A stretch of 34,250 nt of DNA. Origin: Firmicutes bacterium HGW-Firmicutes-19. Lineage in GTDB: Bacteria; Bacillota_I; Bacilli_A; Erysipelotrichales; Erysipelotrichaceae. Position numbers and translations under genes: made by a program. The DNA lies in the NCBI GenBank assembly GCA_002841515.1, contig PGZW01000003.1, positions 1 to 34,250 on the forward strand, written 5' to 3'. The notes beneath the pieces are model-generated. The model saw only the letters and a program-made list of their open reading frames with translations, had not been told where the DNA came from and made no database searches. This document shows positions 1 to 8,114 of the stretch, in pieces (position 1 is the stretch's first letter; every line of letters starts with the position of its first letter).

Positions 1-392
1 ATATAGTAAAGTATGTTTCTCTCAAAAGTGTAATCTCTTATATCAACTATAAATCTCTTTTTATATTTCCGTACTAGTAAATCGAATAGAAAAATACCTA
101 CCACGGAATGAAGTAAGACAATCTTTTCAAACTTTCTTTCCTTGAGTGTTTTTCGAACAAACGTACAAAAACCAAAATACCCTGCTAGTTTTGATAATCT
201 ACTACTCCCTTCATTCATTGGTGAATAATATCTATAAATTTTCGAATTACCAAATGTTTCATCCAAACTATGTCGATCCCAGTATATAATAGACACATCT
301 GACTTAATTATGCTTTTATATTTGGCCAAATACGGTACTAGATACAAATTAGTTAATGATATAAAGCAGATTCCATTTAAAACATGAGACAT
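1..392 (-). CDS. glycosyltransferase, N-terminal part (runs off window)
   Basis: This is an open frame of 130 codons without a stop, read from the ATG at 392 to the window edge, so the C-terminal part is missing. The ATG follows directly on the TAG stop of the capG-like gene (TAGATG), which implies translational coupling in the same operon. The visible part has no signal peptide. It contains stretches such as SDVSIIYWDRHSLDE and KRFIVDIRDYTFERN, separated by a hydrophobic segment (VVGIFLFDLLV). This resembles the N-terminal Rossmann half of GT4-type glycosyltransferases found in capsule clusters, but the catalytic C-terminal half with its donor-binding motif is outside the window. Assignment as a glycosyltransferase rests partly on context, and the sugar transferred cannot be told. 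Confidence 0.6.
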   Translation of the reverse strand, partial: MSHVLNGICFISLTNLYLVPYLAKYKSIIKSDVSIIYWDRHSLDETFGNSKIYRYYSPMNEGSSRLSKLAGYFGFCTFVRKTLKERKFEKIVLLHSVVGIFLFDLLVRKYKKRFIVDIRDYTFERNILYY

Positions 393-1508
393 CTAAAGAA
401 TCCTCTGCACATAATCAGTATAAGACAATATGACTCTTACCACCTTTTCAGAAACATTAGGCATAATATAATCCGACACTAGTCTTAAAGTATCTGTTTT
501 CTGTGTTTCTAGTGCTTTTAAACCTTGAAGTATTCTATCCTTCCTTAATCCAACCATCATGACTACTGCTTCTTCCATGGCTTCCGGACGTTCATGAGCC
601 TGACGGATATTAAGTGCTTTCAATCCTAAAATTGAAGATTCCTCACTGATTGTTCCACTGTCACTTAAAACAGTTTTAGCTCCTTTCTGAAGCTTTATAT
701 AATCACTAAAACCCAAAGGTTTTAATGTTTGGATCAATGTGTTGAATTCAATACCTTTGCTCTCAATCATCTTCCTAGTTCTTGGGTGAGTGCTCATGAT
801 AATCGGTAATTTGTATGTTTCCGCAATCGTATTCAAACTATCCACAAGATCCATGAAGTTTTCTTCTGAGTTAATGTTTTCTTCTCTATGTGCTGAAACA
901 ACAAAGTACTTACCTTCTTCTAGGTTAAGTCTTGCTATGATATCTGACTTCTCAATGTCTGCTTCTCTGGACTTTAGTACCTCAAACATAGGACTTCCGG
1001 TCTTAATAATACGATCAGCTGGCAGTCCTTCTCTAAGCAGATATTCTCGTGCGATATCACTGTATGTAAGATTGATATCCGCGATATGATCGACGATTTT
1101 ACGGTTGGTTTCTTCTGGTACCCGTTGATCAAAACAACGGTTTCCAGCCTCCATATGGAATATAGGAATGTGTTTTCTTTTCGCTGCGATGGCACACAGA
1201 CAACTATTTGTATCTCCTAAAACCAGAAATGCTTCTGGATTTACTTCATCCAATATTGGATCAATTTTGATGAGTATATTCCCAATTGTTTCAATCGCGC
1301 TTCCCTGAGCAGCATTTAAAAAGTAATCCGGCTTTCTTAACTTAAAGTCATTGAAAAAGACTTCATTGAGCTCATAATCATAATTTTGACCTGTATGAAC
1401 CAAAACATGCTCAATAGCTTCGGATGATTCAAGTTTGTTAATTACGGCAGATAACCGGATGATTTCCGGTCGGGTACCAACGACGGTCATGACTTTAAGT
1501 TTTTTCAT
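393..1508 (-). CDS. capG: UDP-N-acetyl-L-fucosamine synthase, CapG/FnlC-type 2-epimerase
   Basis: This is a non-hydrolysing UDP-HexNAc 2-epimerase family protein of 371 residues. The GTRPE signature is at residues 11-15, LGDTN at about 98-101, and the catalytic region EAGNRCFDQRVPEETNR begins at 120. The NRCFDQRVPEE wording marks the FnlC/WbpI/CapG branch rather than WecB, whose counterpart in this window (21956-23056) reads LRTHNIYSPFPEE. Known role: the last step to UDP-L-FucNAc, inverting C2 of UDP-L-PneNAc (2-acetamido-2,6-dideoxy-L-talose) in the cytoplasm. I start it at the ATG at 1508, preceded by GGAGG at the usual distance. The frame is open 17 codons further upstream into capF, but that start has no SD. 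It follows capF closely and completes the capEFG set. Confidence 0.9.
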   Translation of the reverse strand: MKKLKVMTVVGTRPEIIRLSAVINKLESSEAIEHVLVHTGQNYDYELNEVFFNDFKLRKPDYFLNAAQGSAIETIGNILIKIDPILDEVNPEAFLVLGDTNSCLCAIAAKRKHIPIFHMEAGNRCFDQRVPEETNRKIVDHIADINLTYSDIAREYLLREGLPADRIIKTGSPMFEVLKSREADIEKSDIIARLNLEEGKYFVVSAHREENINSEENFMDLVDSLNTIAETYKLPIIMSTHPRTRKMIESKGIEFNTLIQTLKPLGFSDYIKLQKGAKTVLSDSGTISEESSILGLKALNIRQAHERPEAMEEAVVMMVGLRKDRILQGLKALETQKTDTLRLVSDYIMPNVSEKVVRVILSYTDYVQRIL

Positions 1509-1509
1509 G

Positions 1510-2619
1510 TTATACCTCCAAGAAAAATGTGTCTGGATTGTTTGGGTCAAATGCTTCATTGGCCCACATAATCGTAATCAAGTCTGCATCCCCAAGATTC
1601 TCTATGTTATGCGTGTAACCTGGTGGGATGTCTACAACTTCAAGCTTATCTCCACTGACGTTATATTCAACAATCTCATTTGTATCCAAAGTACGAAAAC
1701 GGATGACTCCTATTCCACTAACAACCAAAAATTTCTCATTCTTGGTGTGATGCCAGTGATTACCTTTTGTAATGCCAGGTTTAGAAATATTCACTGAAAC
1801 CTGACCGCGATCCGGAGTTTTTATAAATTCAGTGAACGATCCACGTTGATCAACATTCATTTTTAAAGGATAACTAAATTTGTCCTTTGGAAGAAAACTT
1901 AGATACGTGCTATAAAGTTTCTTAGTAAACGCATCTGACAAATATGGCACTTCCCTGTTATCGCGGCTAAGTTTGAATGAGTAAAGCAGTTCAACAATTT
2001 TACCTAATGTCACGGTGTGGACCGTTTGTACTTCACAAAATCTTCCAACAACATTTTCTTTACCTAATAGCGCGTTACATAATTCCTTGACTACATCATC
2101 AATATATACTAATTTCATAATTACATTGGGATCGTTGACCGCTATTTCTTCATCTCTTGAAATTTTATGACAGAATGTTGCAATGGCACTGTTATAGTTC
2201 GGTCTGCTCCACTTACCAAAAACATTCGGGAATCGATAAATCAAGACTTTGGAGTTTGTTTCTTCTGAATACTTAACCAGTAAATCTTCCCCTGCACGTT
2301 TGCTTAGACCATAAGGGTTCTCAAGTTCTGCCTGTATGGAAGAGGAAATCATGATCGGACAAGTATTGTTATGTTTTTTCAATAATGTAAGCAATTCTGA
2401 AGTAAAGCCAAAATTCCCTTCCATAAACTCACTTGGATTTTCAGGGCGGTTTACTCCTGCCAAATGAAAGACAAATTCGGCTTGTGCACAATACTCGTTC
2501 AATAATGAAAAATCCGTATCTTTATCAAACTCATAAATCTCCGAATATTTCCGGTTCTTTAGTTCTGCAATAAGATTTTTTCCAATAAAGCCTTGTGCTC
2601 CAGTTACCAGAATTTTCAT
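1510..2619 (-). CDS. capF: CapF/FnlB-type bifunctional reductase/epimerase for UDP-L-FucNAc
   Basis: The protein has 369 residues in two parts. An extended SDR domain fills about 1-240, with GAQGFIG at 7-13, a serine cluster at 92-94 and YGLSK with Tyr103/Lys107. A C-terminal cupin covers about 255-369, with the metal-ligand pattern around H288/H290/H291, E295 and H337. This SDR-plus-cupin fusion is diagnostic of CapF (Staphylococcus) and FnlB. Known role: the cupin half epimerises C3 of the 4-keto intermediate and the SDR half reduces C4 with NADPH, giving UDP-2-acetamido-2,6-dideoxy-L-talose. Its ATG overlaps the stop of capE by one base (TAATG), so the two are translationally coupled. All expected motifs are present, so it looks functional. 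Confidence 0.92.
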   Translation of the reverse strand: MKILVTGAQGFIGKNLIAELKNRKYSEIYEFDKDTDFSLLNEYCAQAEFVFHLAGVNRPENPSEFMEGNFGFTSELLTLLKKHNNTCPIMISSSIQAELENPYGLSKRAGEDLLVKYSEETNSKVLIYRFPNVFGKWSRPNYNSAIATFCHKISRDEEIAVNDPNVIMKLVYIDDVVKELCNALLGKENVVGRFCEVQTVHTVTLGKIVELLYSFKLSRDNREVPYLSDAFTKKLYSTYLSFLPKDKFSYPLKMNVDQRGSFTEFIKTPDRGQVSVNISKPGITKGNHWHHTKNEKFLVVSGIGVIRFRTLDTNEIVEYNVSGDKLEVVDIPPGYTHNIENLGDADLITIMWANEAFDPNNPDTFFLEV

Positions 2620-3644
2620 TATTTCACCCAGTTTTTCAATTCATTTCTGACATACTCTAATTCTAACAGTTTTTCTTTGACTTGTTCAACATTTAAACGA
2701 AGAGTGTTATGTGAGTTATACTCTTCTTCCCCGGAAAGTTTCGCATCACCTTCCACAAAGTATTTATCATAATTTAAATCACGTGTATCTGCCGGAACTC
2801 TGAAAAAATCTCCCATGTCTTTGGCTACAATGTACTCCTCTTTGGTAAGCAATGTTTCATACAACTTTTCACCGTGTCTGGTTCCAATGATCTTAATCTC
2901 ATTGTCTGCATTAAACAGTTCTTTCACAGCTTGCGCTAAATCACCTACGGTCGAAGCCGGGGCTTTCTGAACCATGATATCTCCAGCCGAAGCATTCTTA
3001 TATGCAAACACAACCAACTCAACGGCATCAGCCAGACTCATAAGAAAGCGAGTCATATGTGGATCGGTTACTGTAATCGGTAATCCCTTTTTAATCTGAT
3101 CAATAAACAACGGAATTACGGAACCACGAGACGCCATGACATTGCCATACCGTGTGCCACAGATCAAAGTATGACTAGGATCTACTGTCTTCGACTTCGC
3201 CACAAACACTTTCTCCATCATCGCCTTAGAAATTCCCATAGCATTAATCGGATATGCAGCCTTATCCGTGGAAAGACAGATAACTTTCTTAACTCCCATT
3301 TCAATAGCAGCGGTAAGAACATTATCCGTACCTATTACATTCGTCTTAACAGCTTCCATTGGAAAGAACTCACAGGATGGCACTTGCTTTAAAGCTGCTG
3401 CATGAAAAATGTAATCTACACCATGCATGGCATTCTTTACACTAGCAATATCACGAACATCACCAATGTAGAACTTAAGTTTATCGTTCTTGTAAAGCTT
3501 ACGCATGTCATCTTGTTTTTTCTCATCGCGGGAAAATATGCGAATCTCTTTAATGTCCGTATTCAAGAATCTTTCCATGACTGCATGACCAAATGAACCT
3601 GTTCCACCTGAAATAAGTATCGTTTGATTTTTAAACATTACCAT
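2619..3644 (-). CDS. capE: CapE/FnlA-type UDP-GlcNAc 4,6-dehydratase/5-epimerase
   Basis: This is a soluble extended SDR of 341 residues. The NAD-binding GGTGSFG motif is at 13-19, STDK at 125-128, and Met136/Lys140 (NAMGISK) form the SMK-type active site in which Met replaces the usual SDR tyrosine. That substitution and the length fit CapE/FnlA/WbjB, which convert UDP-GlcNAc to UDP-2-acetamido-2,6-dideoxy-beta-L-arabino-hex-4-ulose, the first committed step to UDP-L-FucNAc. The ATG at 3644 has AAGGA six bases upstream. A second in-frame ATG at 3638 is possible. It overlaps the upstream GT4 gene by 14 bp and is followed by capF and capG, so the three-enzyme pathway is complete and in order. 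Confidence 0.93.
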   Translation of the reverse strand: MVMFKNQTILISGGTGSFGHAVMERFLNTDIKEIRIFSRDEKKQDDMRKLYKNDKLKFYIGDVRDIASVKNAMHGVDYIFHAAALKQVPSCEFFPMEAVKTNVIGTDNVLTAAIEMGVKKVICLSTDKAAYPINAMGISKAMMEKVFVAKSKTVDPSHTLICGTRYGNVMASRGSVIPLFIDQIKKGLPITVTDPHMTRFLMSLADAVELVVFAYKNASAGDIMVQKAPASTVGDLAQAVKELFNADNEIKIIGTRHGEKLYETLLTKEEYIVAKDMGDFFRVPADTRDLNYDKYFVEGDAKLSGEEEYNSHNTLRLNVEQVKEKLLELEYVRNELKNWVK

Positions 3645-4827
3645 TCACCATCCTTAATAAGTTCATCTCAATCTGATTCAATATCTTACTTTTCTCGAAA
3701 TTATTTTTATAATACTTCTTCGAATTTCTGCCAAAATTTTCTACATCAGCATTACAGCAAAAAAAGCCAATATTTTTGGCAAGTTCTTCGTAATCCTCAG
3801 CCGGTCCACAATACCCACAATTAGATTGTCTAATGACGTAATCAGTTTCCCCATTAATCGCACCAATTATTGGTTTGCTAGCAGCCATATAAGTTTGAAT
3901 TTTGCCAGGAAGGGTTAAGGAAAGGAAATCATCACTTTTCAATGTAACAAGCATTGCATCAGCAATTCCATAAAAATATGTCATTTCATTTAAGGGTCTT
4001 CTACCGTAAAACGATACATTAGTTAAAGAATAATCTTCAGCCATTTTTCTTATGTCTCTTAGTTTAGATCCTTCTCCAACAATGTGAAAAAATATATCGG
4101 ACTTCTCTTTGAGTATGTTAGCTGCTTTAATGATCGTTTCAACACTTTGTGCCTCACCTATGTTACCAGCAAAAACAAAATTTCTGCCCTGTACACTAAC
4201 TTTATCTACTTGACTAGTAAACAAATCTTCAGCATATTGTGGAATGTAATCGATTTTTTCATTGTCAATAACGTGGTTTTTTGCTAAATAATCAATAAAA
4301 CTATGAGATGTTACAGAAATCAAATCGGAATTCGAGTAAATATATTTTGAAATCTTATTAAAAACTCTATATATAAGTGAACTCTCACTTAAACCGCCCA
4401 TTCGTAAACTATCTGGCCATAGATCTAAACAATACAAAAAAAGTCTCCTTTTCGTTCGCCTTTTCATGACAATTGCCGGAAACACCATTGTTATAGGTGA
4501 TAGTTGATTTGCGTAAATTACATCGAAGTCTTTGCTTATAAACAGAGACTTTATTGAACAGGATATCGCAAAACTCAAATAATTCAAGAAAAGCGATAAC
4601 TTGCTTTTCCCTCTTCCGATCAAGAAACACCTTTTTACTGTTACACCATTGATAATTTCATTGCGATTTTTAAATAATCTGTACCTGTTTTGAATTATAC
4701 CTTCAGGGTAGTTTGGAAGACCTGTTAGAACTGTAACCGAATGACCTTTTAGTACAAGACTCTCACAGATATCAGTAATTCTAAATGGTTCTGGGTAATA
4801 GTATTGGCAAACGACAAGAATTTTCAT
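3631..4827 (-). CDS. GT4 glycosyltransferase, WbuB-like (putative L-FucNAc transferase)
   Basis: The protein has 398 residues and starts MKILVVCQYYYPEP, then LPNYPEG, a typical N-terminus for the WbuB-like group of GT-B family 4 transferases. The donor-site region is seen in the C-terminal half (VFAGNIGEAQ, FYGRRPLNEM, LPGKIQTYMAASKPIIG). Genes of this type often sit next to fnlABC/capEFG, and in enteric O-antigens the WbuB protein is associated with L-FucNAc transfer. Placing it directly upstream of capE, with a 14-bp overlap, makes L-FucNAc transfer the best guess here. Its ATG overlaps the stop of the sugar-phosphate transferase (ATGA). Family membership is firm. The donor is inferred from context only. 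Confidence 0.85.
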   Translation of the reverse strand: MKILVVCQYYYPEPFRITDICESLVLKGHSVTVLTGLPNYPEGIIQNRYRLFKNRNEIINGVTVKRCFLIGRGKSKLSLFLNYLSFAISCSIKSLFISKDFDVIYANQLSPITMVFPAIVMKRRTKRRLFLYCLDLWPDSLRMGGLSESSLIYRVFNKISKYIYSNSDLISVTSHSFIDYLAKNHVIDNEKIDYIPQYAEDLFTSQVDKVSVQGRNFVFAGNIGEAQSVETIIKAANILKEKSDIFFHIVGEGSKLRDIRKMAEDYSLTNVSFYGRRPLNEMTYFYGIADAMLVTLKSDDFLSLTLPGKIQTYMAASKPIIGAINGETDYVIRQSNCGYCGPAEDYEELAKNIGFFCCNADVENFGRNSKKYYKNNFEKSKILNQIEMNLLRMVNGNV

Positions 4828-5444
4828 CGTTGAGCCTCCACATTTGAGGATTCTGATGAAACTAAAGTTCCTTCCTTGATTCCCTTACTGCTTAACACAC
4901 TTGTGATAGTTAAGATGAAACATTTAATATCGAAAAACAATGACATCTTCTCGATATATTCGCCATCCAGTTTTGCTTTAATGGGGATTGGTAGTTCATC
5001 CCTGCCATTAATTTGTGCCCAACCGGTAAGTCCCGGAAGAACACTGTTGGCATTGTATTTCTCCCTTTCATCAATGAGATCATATTGATTCCAAAGAGCT
5101 GGTCTAGGACCGATGAAACTCATCTCACCTTTTAAGATATTGATGATTTGAGGGAGTTCGTCAAAGGATGACTTTCTAAGAAACTTCCCTACTTTAGTGA
5201 TCCACTGTTGTGGGTTTTCTAGCAGATGCGTCGGAGTGTCTTTTGGAGTATCAATTCTCATCGTTCGAAACTTCAGGATATAGAAATGAGACTTGTTTAT
5301 TCCGACTCTTTTCTGCTTGAAAAGAATCGGACCTTTGGAGTCAAGTTTTATTGCGATGATCAATAGTGCGAATATGGGTGATAGAACAATCAGACCAATG
5401 GCTGATAATGTTATATCGATAATTCTTTTGATTTTAATATACAT
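4824..5444 (-). CDS. short polyprenyl-phosphate sugar-1-phosphate transferase (PglC-like)
   Basis: This is a 206-residue monotopic bacterial sugar transferase. It has one N-terminal hydrophobic segment (about 10-30), then KFRTMRID, the Asp-Glu dyad in FDELPQ, GEMSFIGPRP, and LPGLTGWAQINGRDELP. It lacks the N-terminal multi-TM domain of WbaP proteins, so it is the minimal PglC/CapM form. Known role: transfer of a HexNAc-1-phosphate (often a 6-deoxy amino sugar) from its UDP carrier to undecaprenyl phosphate, starting a repeat unit on the inner membrane face. The ATG has AAAGGAG upstream with an unusual GTGTGGGG between SD and start. It is separated by 116 nt from the NusG-like gene, and that gap holds a strong hairpin. 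A second initiating enzyme lies at 13653-15032. Confidence 0.9.
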   Translation of the reverse strand: MYIKIKRIIDITLSAIGLIVLSPIFALLIIAIKLDSKGPILFKQKRVGINKSHFYILKFRTMRIDTPKDTPTHLLENPQQWITKVGKFLRKSSFDELPQIINILKGEMSFIGPRPALWNQYDLIDEREKYNANSVLPGLTGWAQINGRDELPIPIKAKLDGEYIEKMSLFFDIKCFILTITSVLSSKGIKEGTLVSSESSNVEAQR

Positions 5445-5446
5445 TT

Positions 5447-5463
5447 CCCCACACTCCTTTATA
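5447..5463 (-). promoter_or_regulatory. SD region with GTGTGGGG insert before the sugar transferase
   Basis: Read on the minus strand, AAAGGAG is followed by TGTGGGGAA and then the ATG at 5444. The 8-mer GTGTGGGG (5447-5454) also occurs in the start region of the CapD-like gene (7924-7931). It is the exact complement of CCCCACAC in the first loop of the small RNA at 8115-8294. The SD call is direct. Any pairing with the RNA is inference. Confidence 0.5.
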
Positions 5464-5504
5464 ATACGGCTTCGCCCACAGACGAGCTCCGCAGTTAACT
5501 ACTT

Positions 5505-5554
5505 CTATAAAATCTAAAGAGGCGTATGGTGCCACCTGCAACCTATACAACCTC
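5505..5554 (-). promoter_or_regulatory. bulged leader hairpin with U-rich tail (attenuator or LoaP/RfaH-type loading site)
   Basis: In the 116-nt gap after the NusG-like gene, the minus-strand transcript can fold a 36-nt hairpin at 5519-5554. The stem is GAGG/CCUC, a U-G pair, GUAU/AUAC, GG/CC and UGC/GCA, with loop AGGUG. There are three single-base bulges, all on the 5' arm. It is followed by the U-rich stretch UUUAGAUUUUAUAG. It could be an intrinsic terminator that is normally read through, or the RNA element where the NusG paralogue loads. LoaP of Bacillus velezensis is known to need a hairpin in the leader of its target operon. Folding was done by eye, and function is inferred. Confidence 0.5.
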
Positions 5555-5560
5555 ATCAAA

Positions 5561-6070
5561 TTATTGCTTACTGATAATCTCTAATGCTACGGTGATCGTT
5601 CTTAGCTGGCCAAACATCTCGATATCCAGCTGTGCGATTCGTTTATGGCGGTCGATTTTCTTGATCATACTCTCATGTCCCATTAATGGACCTTCAGTTA
5701 TGATGATCTTATCGCCTTCGATAAGACCTATGGAATTCTCTATCACATGATCCTTATTCGCAAACTTCATCAAGAATTCCTTCTCATGTGGATATAAAGA
5801 TTCAGTTTCTTGATCATGTTTTAACAGTTTGATAAATCCTGTGAGCTGTTGAATCTCATTTTGAATGAACTTCTGAAATTCAGTGGTGTCATGTTTTGAT
5901 TTGACGAACACATAATTCTTGAAAAGAAGGACATCTTCTTTGCGCATTTCACTTTTGCTTTTAAATATCTTGGTAACCTTAGGAAGAAAAGCATCGTGGG
6001 CTGATTCGTTGATTTTTTCTTTTATTTTGAGCTCATGTCCGCCTCGGACAAACAGTACGTGCCAGTACAT
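5561..6070 (-). CDS. NusG paralogue, LoaP/RfaH-like processive antiterminator
   Basis: This 169-residue protein has an N-terminal NGN domain opening MYWHVLFVRGGHE and continuing LLFKNYVFVKS. A C-terminal KOW-type domain lies at about 115-169, around GDKIIITEGPLMGHE and continuing to the end. Housekeeping nusG normally sits with secE and rplK, so a NusG-domain protein inside a polysaccharide operon is a specialised paralogue (LoaP, RfaH, UpxY type). These ride on RNA polymerase and let it pass terminators in long biosynthetic operons. The ATG at 6070 shares one base with the TGA of the dehydratase gene (TGATG). The frame also opens one codon earlier at TTG. It probably promotes transcription of the downstream genes (5444 to beyond position 1), with the hairpin at 5519-5554 as candidate target. 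Confidence 0.85.
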   Translation of the reverse strand: MYWHVLFVRGGHELKIKEKINESAHDAFLPKVTKIFKSKSEMRKEDVLLFKNYVFVKSKHDTTEFQKFIQNEIQQLTGFIKLLKHDQETESLYPHEKEFLMKFANKDHVIENSIGLIEGDKIIITEGPLMGHESMIKKIDRHKRIAQLDIEMFGQLRTITVALEIISKQ

Positions 6071-7920
6071 CAACTCTGCCTGTAAGTCGGCACGGTTTCC
6101 ATCAGTGCCTTCACGATTTCTCCGCGCGACTGATCGACGGAAACGACTTTACGAAGATATTCCAACTCTCTGATGATCTGCTCTCTTTGAATGTTCATCG
6201 GCTTCGCCACTTTGATAAGCGGGTTGGGAGTTTCCTTTAACCCTTCCTCATCCATAAGTAGTTCTTCAAATAATTTCTCGCCTGGTCTTAAACCGGTGAA
6301 CGTAATATCGATATCCTGATACGGAACATATCCGGCAAGTGATATCATCTTCTCGGCTAAGTCGAGTATCTTAACGGGTTCACCCATATCGAGAACAAAT
6401 ATCTCTCCGCCTTCGCCATACGCCGCCGCCTGTAAGACCAGTGACACCGCTTCAGGAATGGTCATAAAGTAACGAATCATTTCCGGATCAGTGACCGTCA
6501 CCGGACCGCCACTGGCAATCTGCTTTTGAAAGAGTGGAATGACACTGCCATTGGAACCAAGTACATTACCGAATCTTACGGCCACAAACTTTGTCGGTCC
6601 TTCTTTACCGATGGTCTGAACCATCTTTTCCACAAAGCGCTTGGTCGCCCCCATGACATTGGTCGGATTGACAGCTTTGTCCGTCGATATCTGAACCATC
6701 TTCTTAACTTTGTGTTTCTTACATAGTTCGATGATATTGTGTGAGCCGAAGATATTGTTCTTCACGGCTTCACCCGGCATCGACTCCATCAGTGGCACAT
6801 GCTTGTGCGCAGCCGCATGAAACACGATATCAAACTCTCCTCTGGTAAAAATCATGTCCAGTGCTGAGAAGTCCCTTATAGAAGCTAGAATCGGAATAAA
6901 CTCCACATCTTCCTCAATTCTCTTATCCTTTTTCAAGATATTCAGTTCGGATTGTAATTCGTATATCGAATTTTCACTGATATCCAACATGATGACGCTT
7001 TTGGGCTGGTATTGTACGATCTGACGGACTAGCTCACTGCCAATCGAACCCCCAGCTCCGGTAACCAGAATGCTCTTCTTATATAACAATGTTCTTAAGT
7101 CATCCTGTTTGAGATGAATCTCTTTTCTGCCCAGCAAATCCTCAATCGAAATTTCACGGATGGAACGGTGGATACCGGCACTTTGAATCATGTCCTGCGA
7201 GCCGGTGATCATAAATACTTTGGCCTTACTGGCATAACACAACTGAGCAATCTGATTTTGCTTTTTAACCGAAATCGAAGGCATCGCGATGTAAATCACA
7301 TCGACCTTTTCCTTGATGGCCATCCACTCAACATCAACCGTTTTGCCTAGTACCGGCACACCCATGATCAGCTTACCGATTTTATAAATATCATCATCCA
7401 AGAAGCCGATGACTTTATTGTTATACTTACGGTTTTGTAAAATTTCTTTTAACAGCATCGTCCCTGCCTCACCGGCACCGACAATGATTGTCCGCTTGTC
7501 ATCACATGATTTGAAATTGTTTATTGAAACAAAGAGCCGAAAAATTCTATAAGAAAACCTAACCAGCACCAACATCAACACCACCAGCATCAATGCAATG
7601 AAATGCACACTAATTGGCAAATGGATGAGCGTAATATACTCACAAATGATATACACGATCAAGAAAGCAAACAACGAAGCCAACGAAACTCGTAAGGCCT
7701 CATCAACACTTGGTGATGACCAAAGTGTTTTATCAACTTGAGCTATCTTAAAAGCAATAAAATAAGAAATTGCGATGGCCGGAACAAGTTCCGTCAAATG
7801 ATGAAAATACGTCATATCGCGCAATGAAAAATCGAGACGGATCCACAGCGCTATATAATACGCCAGTAATACCATCACGATGTCGAATAAAGATAAAAGA
7901 ATATTGCGATATTTTTTCAA
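6070..7920 (-). CDS. membrane-bound UDP-HexNAc 4,6-dehydratase (CapD/PglF/EpsC family)
   Basis: This is a 616-residue protein with four N-terminal membrane helices (about 7-26, 46-62, 76-97, 103-121). A first Rossmann domain follows (IIVGAGEAG, about 145-153), then the SDR catalytic domain with GAGGSIGSE at 288-296, STDK at 412-415 and the Met423/Lys427 active site (NVMGATK). That matches the large CapD/WbpM/PglF enzymes, which make UDP-4-keto-6-deoxy-HexNAc, precursor of sugars such as QuiNAc or bacillosamine. The frame runs up to a GTG at 7971, but a promoter lies inside that stretch (-35 at 7968-7973, -10 at 7945-7950). I therefore choose the TTG at 7920, after AGGGGTGTGGGG. It heads the operon running to the window start and overlaps the NusG-like gene by one base. 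Confidence 0.88.
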   Translation of the reverse strand: MKKYRNILLSLFDIVMVLLAYYIALWIRLDFSLRDMTYFHHLTELVPAIAISYFIAFKIAQVDKTLWSSPSVDEALRVSLASLFAFLIVYIICEYITLIHLPISVHFIALMLVVLMLVLVRFSYRIFRLFVSINNFKSCDDKRTIIVGAGEAGTMLLKEILQNRKYNNKVIGFLDDDIYKIGKLIMGVPVLGKTVDVEWMAIKEKVDVIYIAMPSISVKKQNQIAQLCYASKAKVFMITGSQDMIQSAGIHRSIREISIEDLLGRKEIHLKQDDLRTLLYKKSILVTGAGGSIGSELVRQIVQYQPKSVIMLDISENSIYELQSELNILKKDKRIEEDVEFIPILASIRDFSALDMIFTRGEFDIVFHAAAHKHVPLMESMPGEAVKNNIFGSHNIIELCKKHKVKKMVQISTDKAVNPTNVMGATKRFVEKMVQTIGKEGPTKFVAVRFGNVLGSNGSVIPLFQKQIASGGPVTVTDPEMIRYFMTIPEAVSLVLQAAAYGEGGEIFVLDMGEPVKILDLAEKMISLAGYVPYQDIDITFTGLRPGEKLFEELLMDEEGLKETPNPLIKVAKPMNIQREQIIRELEYLRKVVSVDQSRGEIVKALMETVPTYRQS

Positions 7921-7944
7921 GAGCCCCACACCCCTAACGAGAAG

Positions 7945-7973
7945 AATATAACACAAGTGACTAAAATTCACAA
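7945..7973 (-). promoter_or_regulatory. promoter of the capD-like operon
   Basis: Minus strand: -35 TTGTGA (7968-7973), 17-bp spacer, -10 TATATT (7945-7950). The expected start of transcription is near 7938, giving a leader of under 20 nt before the TTG at 7920. This decides the start codon of the dehydratase, because the upstream GTG at 7971 would not be on the transcript. Confidence 0.6.
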
Positions 7974-8070
7974 CTTTATCTTAGATGATTTCATTAATAT
8001 TGATAAAAATTCTCATGATATTTGATGAAAGACTTTTCAAAGACCGATTTTTTATACACTTTTGGTAGGC

Positions 8071-8100
8071 AAATGAAATTTCGTGAAATATCTTTCATTT
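8071..8100. repeat. nested inverted repeats, operator-like, over the sRNA promoter
   Basis: The outer arms AAATGAAA (8071-8078) and TTTCATTT (8093-8100) are perfect complements separated by 14 bp. Inside lies a second dyad, ATTTC-GT-GAAAT (8078-8089). The inner dyad covers the place where the -35 box of the plus-strand promoter (-10 at 8103-8108) should be. This is the usual geometry of a repressor or activator site. No regulator gene for it is recognised in the window. Confidence 0.5.
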
Positions 8101-8108
8101 GATATAAT
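8100..8108 (+). promoter_or_regulatory. extended -10 promoter of the small RNA
   Basis: TGATATAAT is a perfect extended -10 (TGn plus TATAAT at 8103-8108). No good -35 is present at 17 bp (the bases there read TTCGTG), which fits an extended -10 promoter or one needing an activator at the overlapping inverted repeat. The start of transcription should be near 8115. Confidence 0.65.
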
Positions 8109-8114
8109 ATCTGA

